From NCBI GenBank assembly GCA_902488815.1, contig CABTXP010000009.1:1-39099 (forward strand): a stretch of DNA of 39,099 bases, read 5' to 3'. The stretch comes from an uncultured Eubacteriales bacterium. GTDB taxonomy: Bacteria > Bacillota > Clostridia > Tissierellales > Peptoniphilaceae. Below the pieces are notes generated by a model, which was not told where the DNA came from, searched no databases, and worked only from the letters and a program-made list of their open reading frames with translations. The translations under genes were made by a program, and so were the position numbers. Position 1 is the stretch's first letter. Each line of letters starts with the position of its first letter. Of this stretch, positions 31,905 to 39,099 are shown in pieces.

Positions 31905-32759
31905 ATGGGACTTAATATTAACTGGTATCCCGGTCACATGAAGAAGACTCATGAGGCCATTAAAAAGAATTTGTCTTTAGTAGATTTTGTAATAGAAATA
32001 ATTGATGCAAGAATACCTCTTTCAAGTTCCAACCCCATGATACAGGACGCACTTGAAGGCAAGCCGAAACTTATTTTGTTAAACAAGTCGGACCTTGCAG
32101 ATGAGAAAGCGACAGAGGAGTGGGTGAGATATTTTTCAAAAGGGGACACTCTTGCAATACCCTACAACTCCCTTTCAAACAAAAACATTAACAAAATTGT
32201 AAAGGCGGCTGAGGCTCTTATGAAGGACAAGGTCACGAAACAAAGTGAAAAGGGACTTAATACGGGAAGCTTCAACGCCATGGTTGTAGGCATTCCCAAT
32301 GTGGGAAAGAGCACTTTTATAAATAACATTTCAGGGAAGCGAGCACTTAAAGTGGGCAATCGTCCCGGAGTTACAAAGGTAAATCAGTGGCTCCGTATTC
32401 ACGAAAAATTAAATCTTTTAGACACGCCGGGAGTACTTTGGCCCAAGTTTGAAAAAGAAGAGGCTTTAAATTTGGCTTTTACCGGCGCTATTAAAGACGA
32501 AATAATGGACGTGGAGACCTTGGCTTTAAAATTAATTGAAAGACTTAATTCAATTGACGAAAATATTTTGGCTGAGAGATACGGAGTGGAAAAAGGTCTT
32601 ACGGCTTTGCAGTCTATGGAAGAAATCGGCAGAAAAAGGGGAGCCCTTATGAAGTTCGGCGAAGTGGACTACACAAAAGTTGCGGGCATCGTCCTGGACG
32701 AATTCAGAAAAGGCACCTTGGGAAGAATTACACTGGAGCAATGTAATGGAAAGTTATGA
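31905..32759 (+). CDS. rbgA: Ribosome biogenesis GTPase RbgA (YlqF)
   Basis: A circularly permuted GTPase that completes 50S ribosomal subunit assembly. The 284 residues begin with the RbgA signature INWYPGHMKK. G motifs appear in permuted order: G4 LNKSDLAD first, then G1 GIPNVGKST, and G3 DTPGV. A C-terminal helical domain contacts rRNA. TAGGAGGACAT precedes the ATG. Its end overlaps rnhB by 14 bp. The order rbgA-rnhB-yraN is common in Firmicutes, and all four genes to comM are probably one transcript. Confidence 0.96.
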   Translation: MGLNINWYPGHMKKTHEAIKKNLSLVDFVIEIIDARIPLSSSNPMIQDALEGKPKLILLNKSDLADEKATEEWVRYFSKGDTLAIPYNSLSNKNINKIVKAAEALMKDKVTKQSEKGLNTGSFNAMVVGIPNVGKSTFINNISGKRALKVGNRPGVTKVNQWLRIHEKLNLLDTPGVLWPKFEKEEALNLAFTGAIKDEIMDVETLALKLIERLNSIDENILAERYGVEKGLTALQSMEEIGRKRGALMKFGEVDYTKVAGIVLDEFRKGTLGRITLEQCNGKL

Positions 32760-33351
32760 ACTTGATTATATAAAACAGGGCTATAAATTAATTGCGGGAA
32801 TTGACGAAGTGGGCCGCGGACCACTCTTCGGTGACGTGGTGGCATGTGCCGTTATTATGCCCACCGACAGACGCATCGAAGGAGTGAAGGACTCGAAAAA
32901 ACTTTCTGAAAAGAAACGTGAGGCCTTTTACGACGAAATACTTCACACCGCATTTGCAGTTGGAATCGGCAGAGTTTCAGCCAAGGTCATTGACGAGATA
33001 AACATTAAAAACGCCACACATCTTGCAATGGAAAAGGCGGTTTTAAATCTCACAAACGACCAGGGGATGAAAATTGTGCCGGATCTTCTCTTAATAGATG
33101 CGGAAAAAATACATACGGACATTGAACAGGTGGCAATAATAAAAGGGGACGCAAGCTGTTATTCCATTGCCTGCGCCTCAATTGTGGCAAAGGTCTATAG
33201 AGACAGTATGTGCAAGAAGTGGGCGGAGCTCTATCCCGACTACGGCATTGAAAAGCACAAGGGCTACGGCACGGAAGCTCATCGCAAGGCCATTAAGGAG
33301 TACGGCCCTACGCCCATGCACAGAATGACTTTTTTAAAAAATATATTATGA
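32746..33351 (+). CDS. rnhB: Ribonuclease HII
   Basis: Cleaves RNA in RNA-DNA hybrids and removes misincorporated ribonucleotides. I start it at 32746 (MESYELDYIK), where GGAG lies seven bases upstream; the frame is open further upstream but that would need a long overlap with rbgA. The product has 201 residues. Catalytic acidic residues are Asp20 and Glu21 in GIDEVGRGP, Asp118 in LLLIDA and Asp135 in KGDASCYSIACASIVAKV. The DEVGRGP signature is that of HII and not HI. Its stop codon overlaps the yraN start (ATGA). Confidence 0.96.
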   Translation: MESYELDYIKQGYKLIAGIDEVGRGPLFGDVVACAVIMPTDRRIEGVKDSKKLSEKKREAFYDEILHTAFAVGIGRVSAKVIDEINIKNATHLAMEKAVLNLTNDQGMKIVPDLLLIDAEKIHTDIEQVAIIKGDASCYSIACASIVAKVYRDSMCKKWAELYPDYGIEKHKGYGTEAHRKAIKEYGPTPMHRMTFLKNIL

Positions 33352-33701
33352 AAGAAAAAGTTTACGGCAATTTAGGAGAAGATATTGCGGCAAATTATTT
33401 AAAAACAAAGGGCTATGAAATTTTATCCAGAAACTTTACAGGACGTGGTTATGAAATAGACATTGTGGCAAGAAATAAGGACTACATAGTCTTTTGCGAA
33501 GTAAAGACAAGGAGAAGCCGGTCCTTCGGCAGTGCAGTAGAAGCGGTGGACGACTACAAAATCAAAAATATAGTTTACGGCGCGGAAAATTATATTTACA
33601 AAAACAACCTCTACGGCTACGGCATCAGATTTGACGTAATCGAAGTTTATACAAATGAAGGAAAGATAAACCATATAGAAAATGCTTTTGACGGTGGGTG
33701 A
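33348..33701 (+). CDS. yraN: YraN/UPF0102 endonuclease-like protein
   Basis: A 117-residue member of UPF0102, a restriction-endonuclease-like fold. GNLGEDIAANYLKTKGYEIL begins the domain. YEIDIVAR and FCEVKTRRS supply the D-x(n)-E-x-K type catalytic core, which is intact. The biological role is not settled; it is usually linked to DNA processing because of its constant place near rnhB and comM or dprA. The start overlaps the rnhB stop by four bases. Confidence 0.92.
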   Translation: MKEKVYGNLGEDIAANYLKTKGYEILSRNFTGRGYEIDIVARNKDYIVFCEVKTRRSRSFGSAVEAVDDYKIKNIVYGAENYIYKNNLYGYGIRFDVIEVYTNEGKINHIENAFDGG

Positions 33702-33703
33702 AT

Positions 33704-35227
33704 ATGTATTCTTATGTAAAGACAGTGTCCTTAACTGGACTTGAAGGCGAAATTGTAGATGTGGAATGTGATATATCAAAAGCCGTGCCTCGCATAGTAA
33801 TTGTGGGACTGCCGGATCAGTCCATTAAAGAGGCGGCGGAGAGAGTGCGTTCCGCAATAAAAAACTCGGGACTTCCCATGCCCAGGGACAAGTGCACCAT
33901 AAATCTTGCCCCGGCATATTTAAAAAAGGACGGTTCACACATGGACCTTGCCATATGCTGTGCAATTTTGGGAGCCATGGGAGAAGTGCGAGATGACAAT
34001 GTAAAGGACTTTGTTGTAATAGGCGAGCTCACCCTTGACGGCAGTGTCAATCCTGTGGAAGGGGCTCTACCTATGGTAATTGTTGCAAGGGAAAAAGGCT
34101 TTAGAAAAGCAATTGTCCCCTACGGCAACAAAGACGAGTGTGCAGTCTTAAACGACATGGAAATTTACCCCGTGAAAAGTTTAAAAGACTGTGTGGACTT
34201 TTTAAATAAAGACGTGGACATCCCCAAGGAAGTTCCCCACATTGAGTACGAAGAAGAAGAGTACCGGGTAGACTTTAAAGACATAAAGGGACAGAAAAAT
34301 TTAAAAAGGGCAATGGAAATAGCTGCGGCGGGCGCCCACAATTTAATAATGATAGGACCACCCGGCAGCGGCAAGAGTATGGCGGCATCAAGAATGCCTA
34401 CAATACTTCCGCCTTTGGAATTTGAAGAGTCAATAGAAGTTACGAAAATCTATTCCATATCGGGACTTATGATGGGCAAGGGCCTTATAACCAAGAGACC
34501 CTTCAGAAGCCCGCACCACACCTCGTCGAGGGTGTCGCTAATAGGCGGCGGACAAATACCCAAGCCCGGTGAAATATCCTTGGCACACAAGGGCGTGTTA
34601 TTTTTAGACGAGTTGCCTGAGTTTGACAAAAATGTAATTGAAGTACTACGTCAGCCAATGGAAAAAAAGTCCGTAGACATAGCAAGAGTGCGTGCAAGTT
34701 TGTCCTATCCTGCAAACTTCATCTTAATCGCGGCTATGAACCCCTGCCCATGCGGATACTACCTTGACAGTAAACACGAATGTACATGTACCCCCACCCA
34801 AGTGGAAAGATACCTTGCCAAAGTTTCTCACCCATTACTTGACAGAATTGATCTTCATGTAGAGATAAGTCCTGTGGAATTTGAAGACATATCATCCAAG
34901 TCCACGGAAGAGTCCTCAAAAGATATAAGAAAGAGGGTAATAGCGGCAAGACAAATCCAGTACGACAGGTACAAGGGCGAAAAGTTTATGACCAACGCCG
35001 ACATACCGGACAACAAACTTCAAAAGTATGCGCCTTTATCCAAGGAAGTAATGGACATAATAAAGGTGGCATTTGACAGATACGGTTTCTCCGCAAGGAC
35101 TCACAATAAGATTGTAAAGATAGCACGAACCATAGCCGACCTTGACGGAGCGGAAAATATAAACACCTCACATATTTTGGAGGCAATAAGATATCGCACC
35201 TCGGCACAAAAATATTGGAAAAAATAA
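33704..35227 (+). CDS. comM: YifB/ComM family Mg-chelatase-like ATPase
   Basis: A 507-residue AAA+ ATPase. In naturally competent Gram-negative bacteria ComM is a helicase promoting branch migration during transformation; in this lineage the role is inferred. I use ATG 33704 (MYSYVKTVSLTGLEGEIV), six bases after GGTGG, over the in-frame GTG at 33698. An N-terminal Lon-S16-like domain (about 1-170) is followed by Walker A GPPGSGKS, Walker B LFLDELPEF and the sensor segment. Four cysteines in NPCPCGYYLDSKHECTC may bind zinc. A C-terminal Mg_chelatase_C domain completes it. Last gene of the rbgA operon. Confidence 0.95.
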   Translation: MYSYVKTVSLTGLEGEIVDVECDISKAVPRIVIVGLPDQSIKEAAERVRSAIKNSGLPMPRDKCTINLAPAYLKKDGSHMDLAICCAILGAMGEVRDDNVKDFVVIGELTLDGSVNPVEGALPMVIVAREKGFRKAIVPYGNKDECAVLNDMEIYPVKSLKDCVDFLNKDVDIPKEVPHIEYEEEEYRVDFKDIKGQKNLKRAMEIAAAGAHNLIMIGPPGSGKSMAASRMPTILPPLEFEESIEVTKIYSISGLMMGKGLITKRPFRSPHHTSSRVSLIGGGQIPKPGEISLAHKGVLFLDELPEFDKNVIEVLRQPMEKKSVDIARVRASLSYPANFILIAAMNPCPCGYYLDSKHECTCTPTQVERYLAKVSHPLLDRIDLHVEISPVEFEDISSKSTEESSKDIRKRVIAARQIQYDRYKGEKFMTNADIPDNKLQKYAPLSKEVMDIIKVAFDRYGFSARTHNKIVKIARTIADLDGAENINTSHILEAIRYRTSAQKYWKK

Positions 35228-35262
35228 TTTGTAAATTTAGACTGATAACATAAGGAGGGCAT

Positions 35263-35436
35263 ATGAACACTGCTATTGATGTAAGAGGTTGTGACGTCTA
35301 TGATGTGGTTGAACTTTTATAACGGGAAGGCATTGCCTGCAGACCCGGTTCATACTGCGTCTATGTCTACAGCGAAGATGCGGTTTTGGCTGAGAGCATT
35401 ATAAGAGATGCCGGATACTATTGTCTGCTATTGTAG
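35263..35436 (+). pseudogene. Small cysteine-containing protein interrupted by one stop codon
   Basis: An ATG with an excellent AAGGAGG ribosome site opens 19 codons (MNTAIDVRGCDVYDVVELL), then TAA at 35320-35322. The same frame continues for 37 codons to TAG at 35436: REGIACRPGSYCVYVY, then SEDAVLAESIIRDAGYYC and LLL. Read through the stop, the 57-codon product resembles the short DUF2007-type domain, whose members have an 'LLxxxGIxC' turn and a 'VYVxxEDxxxAxxII' helix. The single stop suggests a recent nonsense mutation, a sequencing error or readthrough. It lies between comM and a terminator. The family assignment is tentative. Confidence 0.55.
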
Positions 35437-35468
35437 ATGTATGGCAAATTAAATATAATTTATAAATT

Positions 35469-35492
35469 AGAGCCTATAGAGGCTCTTTTTTT
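35469..35492 (+). terminator. Terminator after the broken small gene
   Basis: AGAGCC and GGCTCT form a perfect 6-bp stem with loop TATAGA, followed by a T-run. It probably ends the rbgA-comM transcript. Confidence 0.85.
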
Positions 35493-35788
35493 CTTTGCCT
35501 TCCAAAATTATTTCAAATTAAAATTAATAACTGCCGTAAAATTTAATAAAAATATTTTTCCGTTGAGATAAATTTAATTTATTTAAAAATTCACACTTGT
35601 CAGGGAGGCGCACAGCAAACGTTTACAAAAGTCGTTGACAAATTTTTAACTATATAATATATTCTAAATATATACTGAACGCTATTCACAATATAAGTTT
35701 ATCTACATCAAAGAATTGTAATTCAAGTATTGAAATTATTTTTTAATCAAAGAAATTTATTTCGTATCTTAAAGGGGGATTTATAAAA
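35493..35788. other. Intergenic region before hypB
   Basis: No gene is visible here. It contains AT-rich DNA, a short GC-rich patch near 35600-35620, the hypB promoter, and a 125-nt leader with only a weak 5-bp hairpin at 35722-35734. I recognise no metal-responsive operator or riboswitch. Confidence 0.55.
35635..35663 (+). promoter_or_regulatory. hypB promoter
   Basis: Consensus TTGACA (35635-35640) with TATATT (35658-35663) at 17 bp. A TATAAT within the spacer is too close to the -35 to be preferred. Confidence 0.65.
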
Positions 35789-36463
35789 GTGGACAGAATA
35801 AAAATTATAGAAGTTAAAGAAAGCGTTTTTGCAAACAATGATGAGAGGGCTGAAAAACTTCGCGATGAGTTAAGAGCAACAGGAAGCTTCTTGTTAAATG
35901 TAATGTCAAGTCCCGGATCGGGAAAGACTACTTTTTTAACGAGACTTATTAAAGATATTGAAGACGAGTACAAAATTGCCGTTATGGAAGCGGACATTGA
36001 CGGGGATGTTGATGCCCACCGAATACTTAATGAAACGAAAGCCGAAGCCATTCAACTCCACACAGGCGGCATGTGTCACTTGGATGCAGACATGGTGAGA
36101 GAAGGGCTGGACGAAATTGATCCGGGCCGTTTTGACCTGATCTTTTTGGAAAATGTGGGAAATTTAGTTTGCCCTGCGGAATTTGACACGGGAGCAAGTA
36201 TGAACGGCGTTATTCTTTCCGTGCCGGAGGGAGATGACAAGCCTTTAAAATATCCGCTGATGTTCCAAGAGGCGGATGTAGTTTTTGTAAGTAAAATCGA
36301 CGTGCTGCCATATTTTGACTTTGATTTGGAAAAATTTAAGAAGAATTTACAAGATAGAAATCCCGACTGCCAAGTGATTCCCGTCTCAGCTGTAACAAGT
36401 GAAGGCATGGAAGATGCAAGAGCTTGGCTAGTGGAGGCGATAAATAATTGGAGAGGAGTATAG
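35789..36463 (+). CDS. hypB: HypB-type nickel-handling GTPase
   Basis: HypB is a GTPase that delivers nickel to [NiFe]-hydrogenase, and in some species to urease. The 224-residue product has a P-loop MSSPGSGKTT (about 39-48), ADIDGDVDAHR, and the family metal-site residues Cys96-His97 (GMCHLDADMV) and Cys128 in LENVGNLVCPAEFD. G4 is SKID. It lacks the N-terminal His-rich stretch and extra cysteine motif seen in some HypBs. The start is GTG, with AAAGGGGG ten bases upstream. Neither HypA nor a hydrogenase is in the window. The next gene starts one base after the stop codon, so the two are co-transcribed. Confidence 0.92.
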   Translation: MDRIKIIEVKESVFANNDERAEKLRDELRATGSFLLNVMSSPGSGKTTFLTRLIKDIEDEYKIAVMEADIDGDVDAHRILNETKAEAIQLHTGGMCHLDADMVREGLDEIDPGRFDLIFLENVGNLVCPAEFDTGASMNGVILSVPEGDDKPLKYPLMFQEADVVFVSKIDVLPYFDFDLEKFKKNLQDRNPDCQVIPVSAVTSEGMEDARAWLVEAINNWRGV

Positions 36464-36464
36464 T

Positions 36465-39099
36465 ATGGAACAATATAAAAGGCATAGATCCAAGTACCAA
36501 GGCGAAAAAGATAAAAAAGAAAATTTTGCCAAACTAGGCAGAAAAATTACAGACGTTGCCGCTCATAAGCTAAAGGGTGTCACGACCGACGACCCGGAAT
36601 ATTGGGGACTGAGGGAAGTTTTAACCGATGAAATGGTAGACCTTGCAAACTTAATGAAGTTAAGAGAGTGGTACACCCTTGACGAAGTGAGAAAACTTGC
36701 TCCCGATGTTGAGCCTACAAGAGTATATGAACTTTTGGAAGAAATGTCCTACATAGGCATTATAGAATTTGACTACGGCGACAACTACGACCACTACGGA
36801 GAATTAAAAGACAGGCCGAGGATAAAACGCTATCGCATTCCATTCTTCGTGCCGGGATCTGCTGAACTGTTCAACTCTTCAGTGGACAGAATTGAAAAAA
36901 ATCCGGCTGTGGCAAACTTTTTTGAAAGAATGACCTTTATACCTCTTCAAGGTGTGACTCAAATGATTCCTCCGGGAGGAGCGGGAGTCGGCATGCACGT
37001 AATCCCTGTGGAGCAGGCAATCGGATTTGAAAATGAATCAGTGGACTTGGAAGAGATATCCTACTGGCTTAAAAAATACGACGGCCATATTTCAGCAGGC
37101 ATATGTTCCTGTAGAGCATCTATGAGAATGTTGGGGGAACCATGTGCCGACGATCACCGCAACTGGTGCATTCAACTTGGAGACATGGCGGACTATACTG
37201 TGGAGACAGGTCGTGCAAAATACATAACAAAGGACGAAGCTTTGGAAATATTAAAAATTGCGGAAGAAAACGGATTCGTCCATCAGATTACAAATATTGA
37301 CGGGGAAAATAAAATCTTCGACATTTGTAACTGTGACGTAAAAATTTGCCACGCCCTTAGAACTTCACTTCTTTTCAACACGCCCAATATGTCTCGCAGC
37401 GCCTATACTTCAAAGGTAAAACCTGAAAATTGTGTAGCATGTGGTGCTTGTGTTGAGATTTGTCCTTCAGGAGCGGTAAAACTTGGACAAAAGCTGTGCA
37501 GAAAAGACGGCACACCTCAGGAATATCCTACAGCGGTACTTCCCGACACAGTTAAGTGGGGCAAGTACGCTTGGGACGAAAATTACAGAGACACACCCAG
37601 GATGATTTCAACTTACGAGACGGGAACGGCACCATGTAAGGCAGCCTGTCCGGCGCATATTTCCATTCAAGGCTATTTGCAAAAGGCCAAGGAAGGCAAG
37701 TATGACGAAGCTCTTGCAGTAATCAAAAGATCAAATCCATTCCCTGCAGTTTGCGGACGTGTATGTAACAAGCCCTGTGAAGATGCTTGCACGAGAGGAA
37801 CGGTAGACGATGCGGTGTCAATAGATGCGGTTAAAAAGTTTGTGTCCGATTGGGAAATAGATCAAGACAACAGATATGTGCCTCCAAAGATTGTGCCCTC
37901 CACTTTTGGAAAATTTGAAGAAAAAATTGCAATTATCGGTGGCGGACCGGCGGGACTTACCTGTGCATATTACTTGGCACAATTAGGCTACACTCCCACA
38001 GTATTTGAAAAGAACGACAAGCCCGGCGGTATGATGACCTACGGCATCCCGGCATACAAATTGGAAAAAGATGTAATTGATGCCGAAATAGATGTAATTC
38101 GTCAGTTGGGCGTAGAGATAAAGACCAATTGCCAAGTAGGTAAGGACATAACCTTAGACGAATTAAGAGCACAAGGCTATAAGGCTTTTTACATAGCAAT
38201 AGGCTGCCAAGGCGGAAGGCGCCCGGGAGTATTAAACGACGACGCACCGGGAACCGAGATAGCTGTAGACTACTTAAAGGATTCATTGGACAATAATTAC
38301 GAAACTTATGAAGGCAAAGTCGTGGTAATAGGCGGCGGCAACGTTGCAATTGACTGTGCCATGACTGCATCACGACGAGGAGCGTCGGAAGTTTCCATGA
38401 TCTCTTTGGAAAGCAGAGAAGAAATGCCTGCAGGTGAAGGTGAAATTGACGAAGCCAAAACAGACGGCGTAAATATTATAAACTCTTGGGGACCCAAGGA
38501 AGTTCTCTTAGATGACAAGGGTCATGTAAAAGGCATAGTATTAAAACGCTGTACTCAAGTTATGGATCCTGAGACAAAGGCCTTCAGTCCAAAATTTGTG
38601 GAAGATGAAACTTTGACAATAGACTGTGATTTAATAGTATTTGCCATAGGTCAAACAATACTATGGGACGGACTGTTAGACGGCAGCAAAGTCGAATTCC
38701 ATCACGGCAACTACCCGATGGCTGACGACTTTACATTCCAAACGGCACAAAAAGATGTATTTGTCGGCGGAGATAACTTTACAGGACCTAAATTTGTAAT
38801 AGATGCAGTGGCTCAAGGCCATTATGCGGCAGAGTCCTTACATCGCTATGCACAGAAAGCGGACATGACAATCGGCCGTGACAGACACAATTACAAACCC
38901 TTTGACACGGAAGACATAACAATTCCCGACACCTATGACCGTGCGGGAAGACAAGATGAAGTCGAAGACCCGGACGTAATCAGTAGATTTAAAGAATCAA
39001 AGATTACATTGACGGTCGCGATACAGGTGGATGGCATCGAAGTCACATTTGAGTGTGCAAAGTCCGCAGCCGATACACTTGTTGGGGTCCACTCGTGCA
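36465..39099 (+). CDS. Fe-S/FAD NAD(P)-dependent oxidoreductase, 3' end disrupted
   Basis: A large flavoprotein, 878 codons to the window edge without a stop. Order: an N-terminal winged-helix-like segment (about 69-109); a cysteine-rich region with ICSCRASMRMLGEPC and NWC; a ferredoxin cluster CVACGACVEICP (near 323); a GltD-type region with CKAACPAH (391) and CGRVCNKPCEDAC (430); the FAD site IIGGGPAGLTC (490); and the NAD(P) site IGGGNVAIDC (621). It is related to the electron-transferring small-subunit glutamate synthase/NfnB-like group. GAGGAG gives the ribosome site. Family-like sequence stops at about residue 845 (ISRFKES). The expected C-terminal ferredoxin domain appears on the opposite strand from 39000, so the last 33 codons are not genuine in this frame. 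Confidence 0.85.
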   Translation, partial: MEQYKRHRSKYQGEKDKKENFAKLGRKITDVAAHKLKGVTTDDPEYWGLREVLTDEMVDLANLMKLREWYTLDEVRKLAPDVEPTRVYELLEEMSYIGIIEFDYGDNYDHYGELKDRPRIKRYRIPFFVPGSAELFNSSVDRIEKNPAVANFFERMTFIPLQGVTQMIPPGGAGVGMHVIPVEQAIGFENESVDLEEISYWLKKYDGHISAGICSCRASMRMLGEPCADDHRNWCIQLGDMADYTVETGRAKYITKDEALEILKIAEENGFVHQITNIDGENKIFDICNCDVKICHALRTSLLFNTPNMSRSAYTSKVKPENCVACGACVEICPSGAVKLGQKLCRKDGTPQEYPTAVLPDTVKWGKYAWDENYRDTPRMISTYETGTAPCKAACPAHISIQGYLQKAKEGKYDEALAVIKRSNPFPAVCGRVCNKPCEDACTRGTVDDAVSIDAVKKFVSDWEIDQDNRYVPPKIVPSTFGKFEEKIAIIGGGPAGLTCAYYLAQLGYTPTVFEKNDKPGGMMTYGIPAYKLEKDVIDAEIDVIRQLGVEIKTNCQVGKDITLDELRAQGYKAFYIAIGCQGGRRPGVLNDDAPGTEIAVDYLKDSLDNNYETYEGKVVVIGGGNVAIDCAMTASRRGASEVSMISLESREEMPAGEGEIDEAKTDGVNIINSWGPKEVLLDDKGHVKGIVLKRCTQVMDPETKAFSPKFVEDETLTIDCDLIVFAIGQTILWDGLLDGSKVEFHHGNYPMADDFTFQTAQKDVFVGGDNFTGPKFVIDAVAQGHYAAESLHRYAQKADMTIGRDRHNYKPFDTEDITIPDTYDRAGRQDEVEDPDVISRFKESKITLTVAIQVDGIEVTFECAKSAADTLVGVHSC
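38997..39099 (-). other. Inverted fragment encoding a C-terminal ferredoxin motif
   Basis: Read on the minus strand from the window edge, 33 codons encode ARVDPNKCIGCGLCTLKC followed by DFDAIHLYRDRQCNL and TGA. The C-x2-C-x2-C-x3-C motif and the 'FDAIxLYRD' tail are what the oxidoreductase on the plus strand should have at its C-terminus. The junction lies near 39000-39012. It is either the end of a genome rearrangement or a fold-back chimera at a contig end. Confidence 0.7.

Noticed and set aside
32680..32745. Longer RNase HII start at 32680
   Set aside because: It would require an 80-bp overlap with rbgA and lacks a ribosome site. ATG 32746 has GGAG at good spacing.
35722..35743. Hairpin TTCAA/TTGAA followed by Ts in the hypB leader as an attenuator
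   Set aside because: Only five A/T-rich pairs with a 3-nt loop; too weak to support.
37957..38373. Minus-strand frame of 138 codons over the oxidoreductase
   Set aside because: It is antisense to the FAD/NAD-binding domains and has low-quality protein composition.
1..39099. CRISPR arrays, tRNA or rRNA genes, insertion sequences
   Set aside because: I found no regularly spaced direct repeats, no tRNA-like cloverleaf motifs, no rRNA sequence and no transposase.

Overview
The window looks like chromosomal DNA of a low-GC, Gram-positive anaerobe. The evidence is AT-rich intergenic DNA, strong AGGAGG-type ribosome binding sites, sortase-anchored surface proteins, an rbgA-rnhB-yraN-comM block and a clostridial-type Fe-S flavoprotein. 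The Peptoniphilaceae/Tissierellia (Gram-positive anaerobic cocci) are my best guess, but this is inference from protein style and not from a marker gene. Genes are cut at both edges, so this may be a complete contig.

Left part (1-2499): the start of a small helix-turn-helix protein on the minus strand, about 650 bp without a gene holding a bidirectional terminator and att-like repeats, then guaA on the minus strand. This GMP synthase has lost most of its glutaminase domain, including the catalytic cysteine. Its promoter diverges from the pilus promoter across an AT-rich spacer.

Pilus locus (2406-23342): six plus-strand genes form a sortase-assembled pilus locus. They encode a giant adhesin of 4694 residues with ten recognisable CnaB domains, a SpaA/EbpC-like backbone pilin with a YPK pilin motif, a proline-rich minor (probably basal) pilin, and three overlapping class C sortases. 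Stem-loops after the two smaller pilin genes probably set the pilin to sortase ratio.

Middle (23387-30552): secA with an inverted repeat at its promoter, a nitroreductase-like protein, an unknown secreted protein, an alpha/beta hydrolase on the minus strand, and divergently a nicotinate phosphoribosyltransferase of NAD salvage. Most are single-gene units with clear promoters and terminators.

ncRNA interval (30553-31077): no convincing coding sequence, but a promoter, a strong terminator and an 18-bp long-range closing helix. I read it as an independently transcribed structured RNA of about 390 nt that I cannot assign to a known family. It is the best candidate for something undescribed.

Right part (31078-39099): a Cof-type HAD phosphatase, then a tightly packed housekeeping operon rbgA-rnhB-yraN-comM, a small cysteine-containing ORF broken by one stop codon, and hypB followed by a large Fe-S/FAD oxidoreductase. 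The last 100 bp encode the expected C-terminal ferredoxin motif of that oxidoreductase, but on the opposite strand. This means a fold-back or inversion at the window edge, possibly an assembly artefact.
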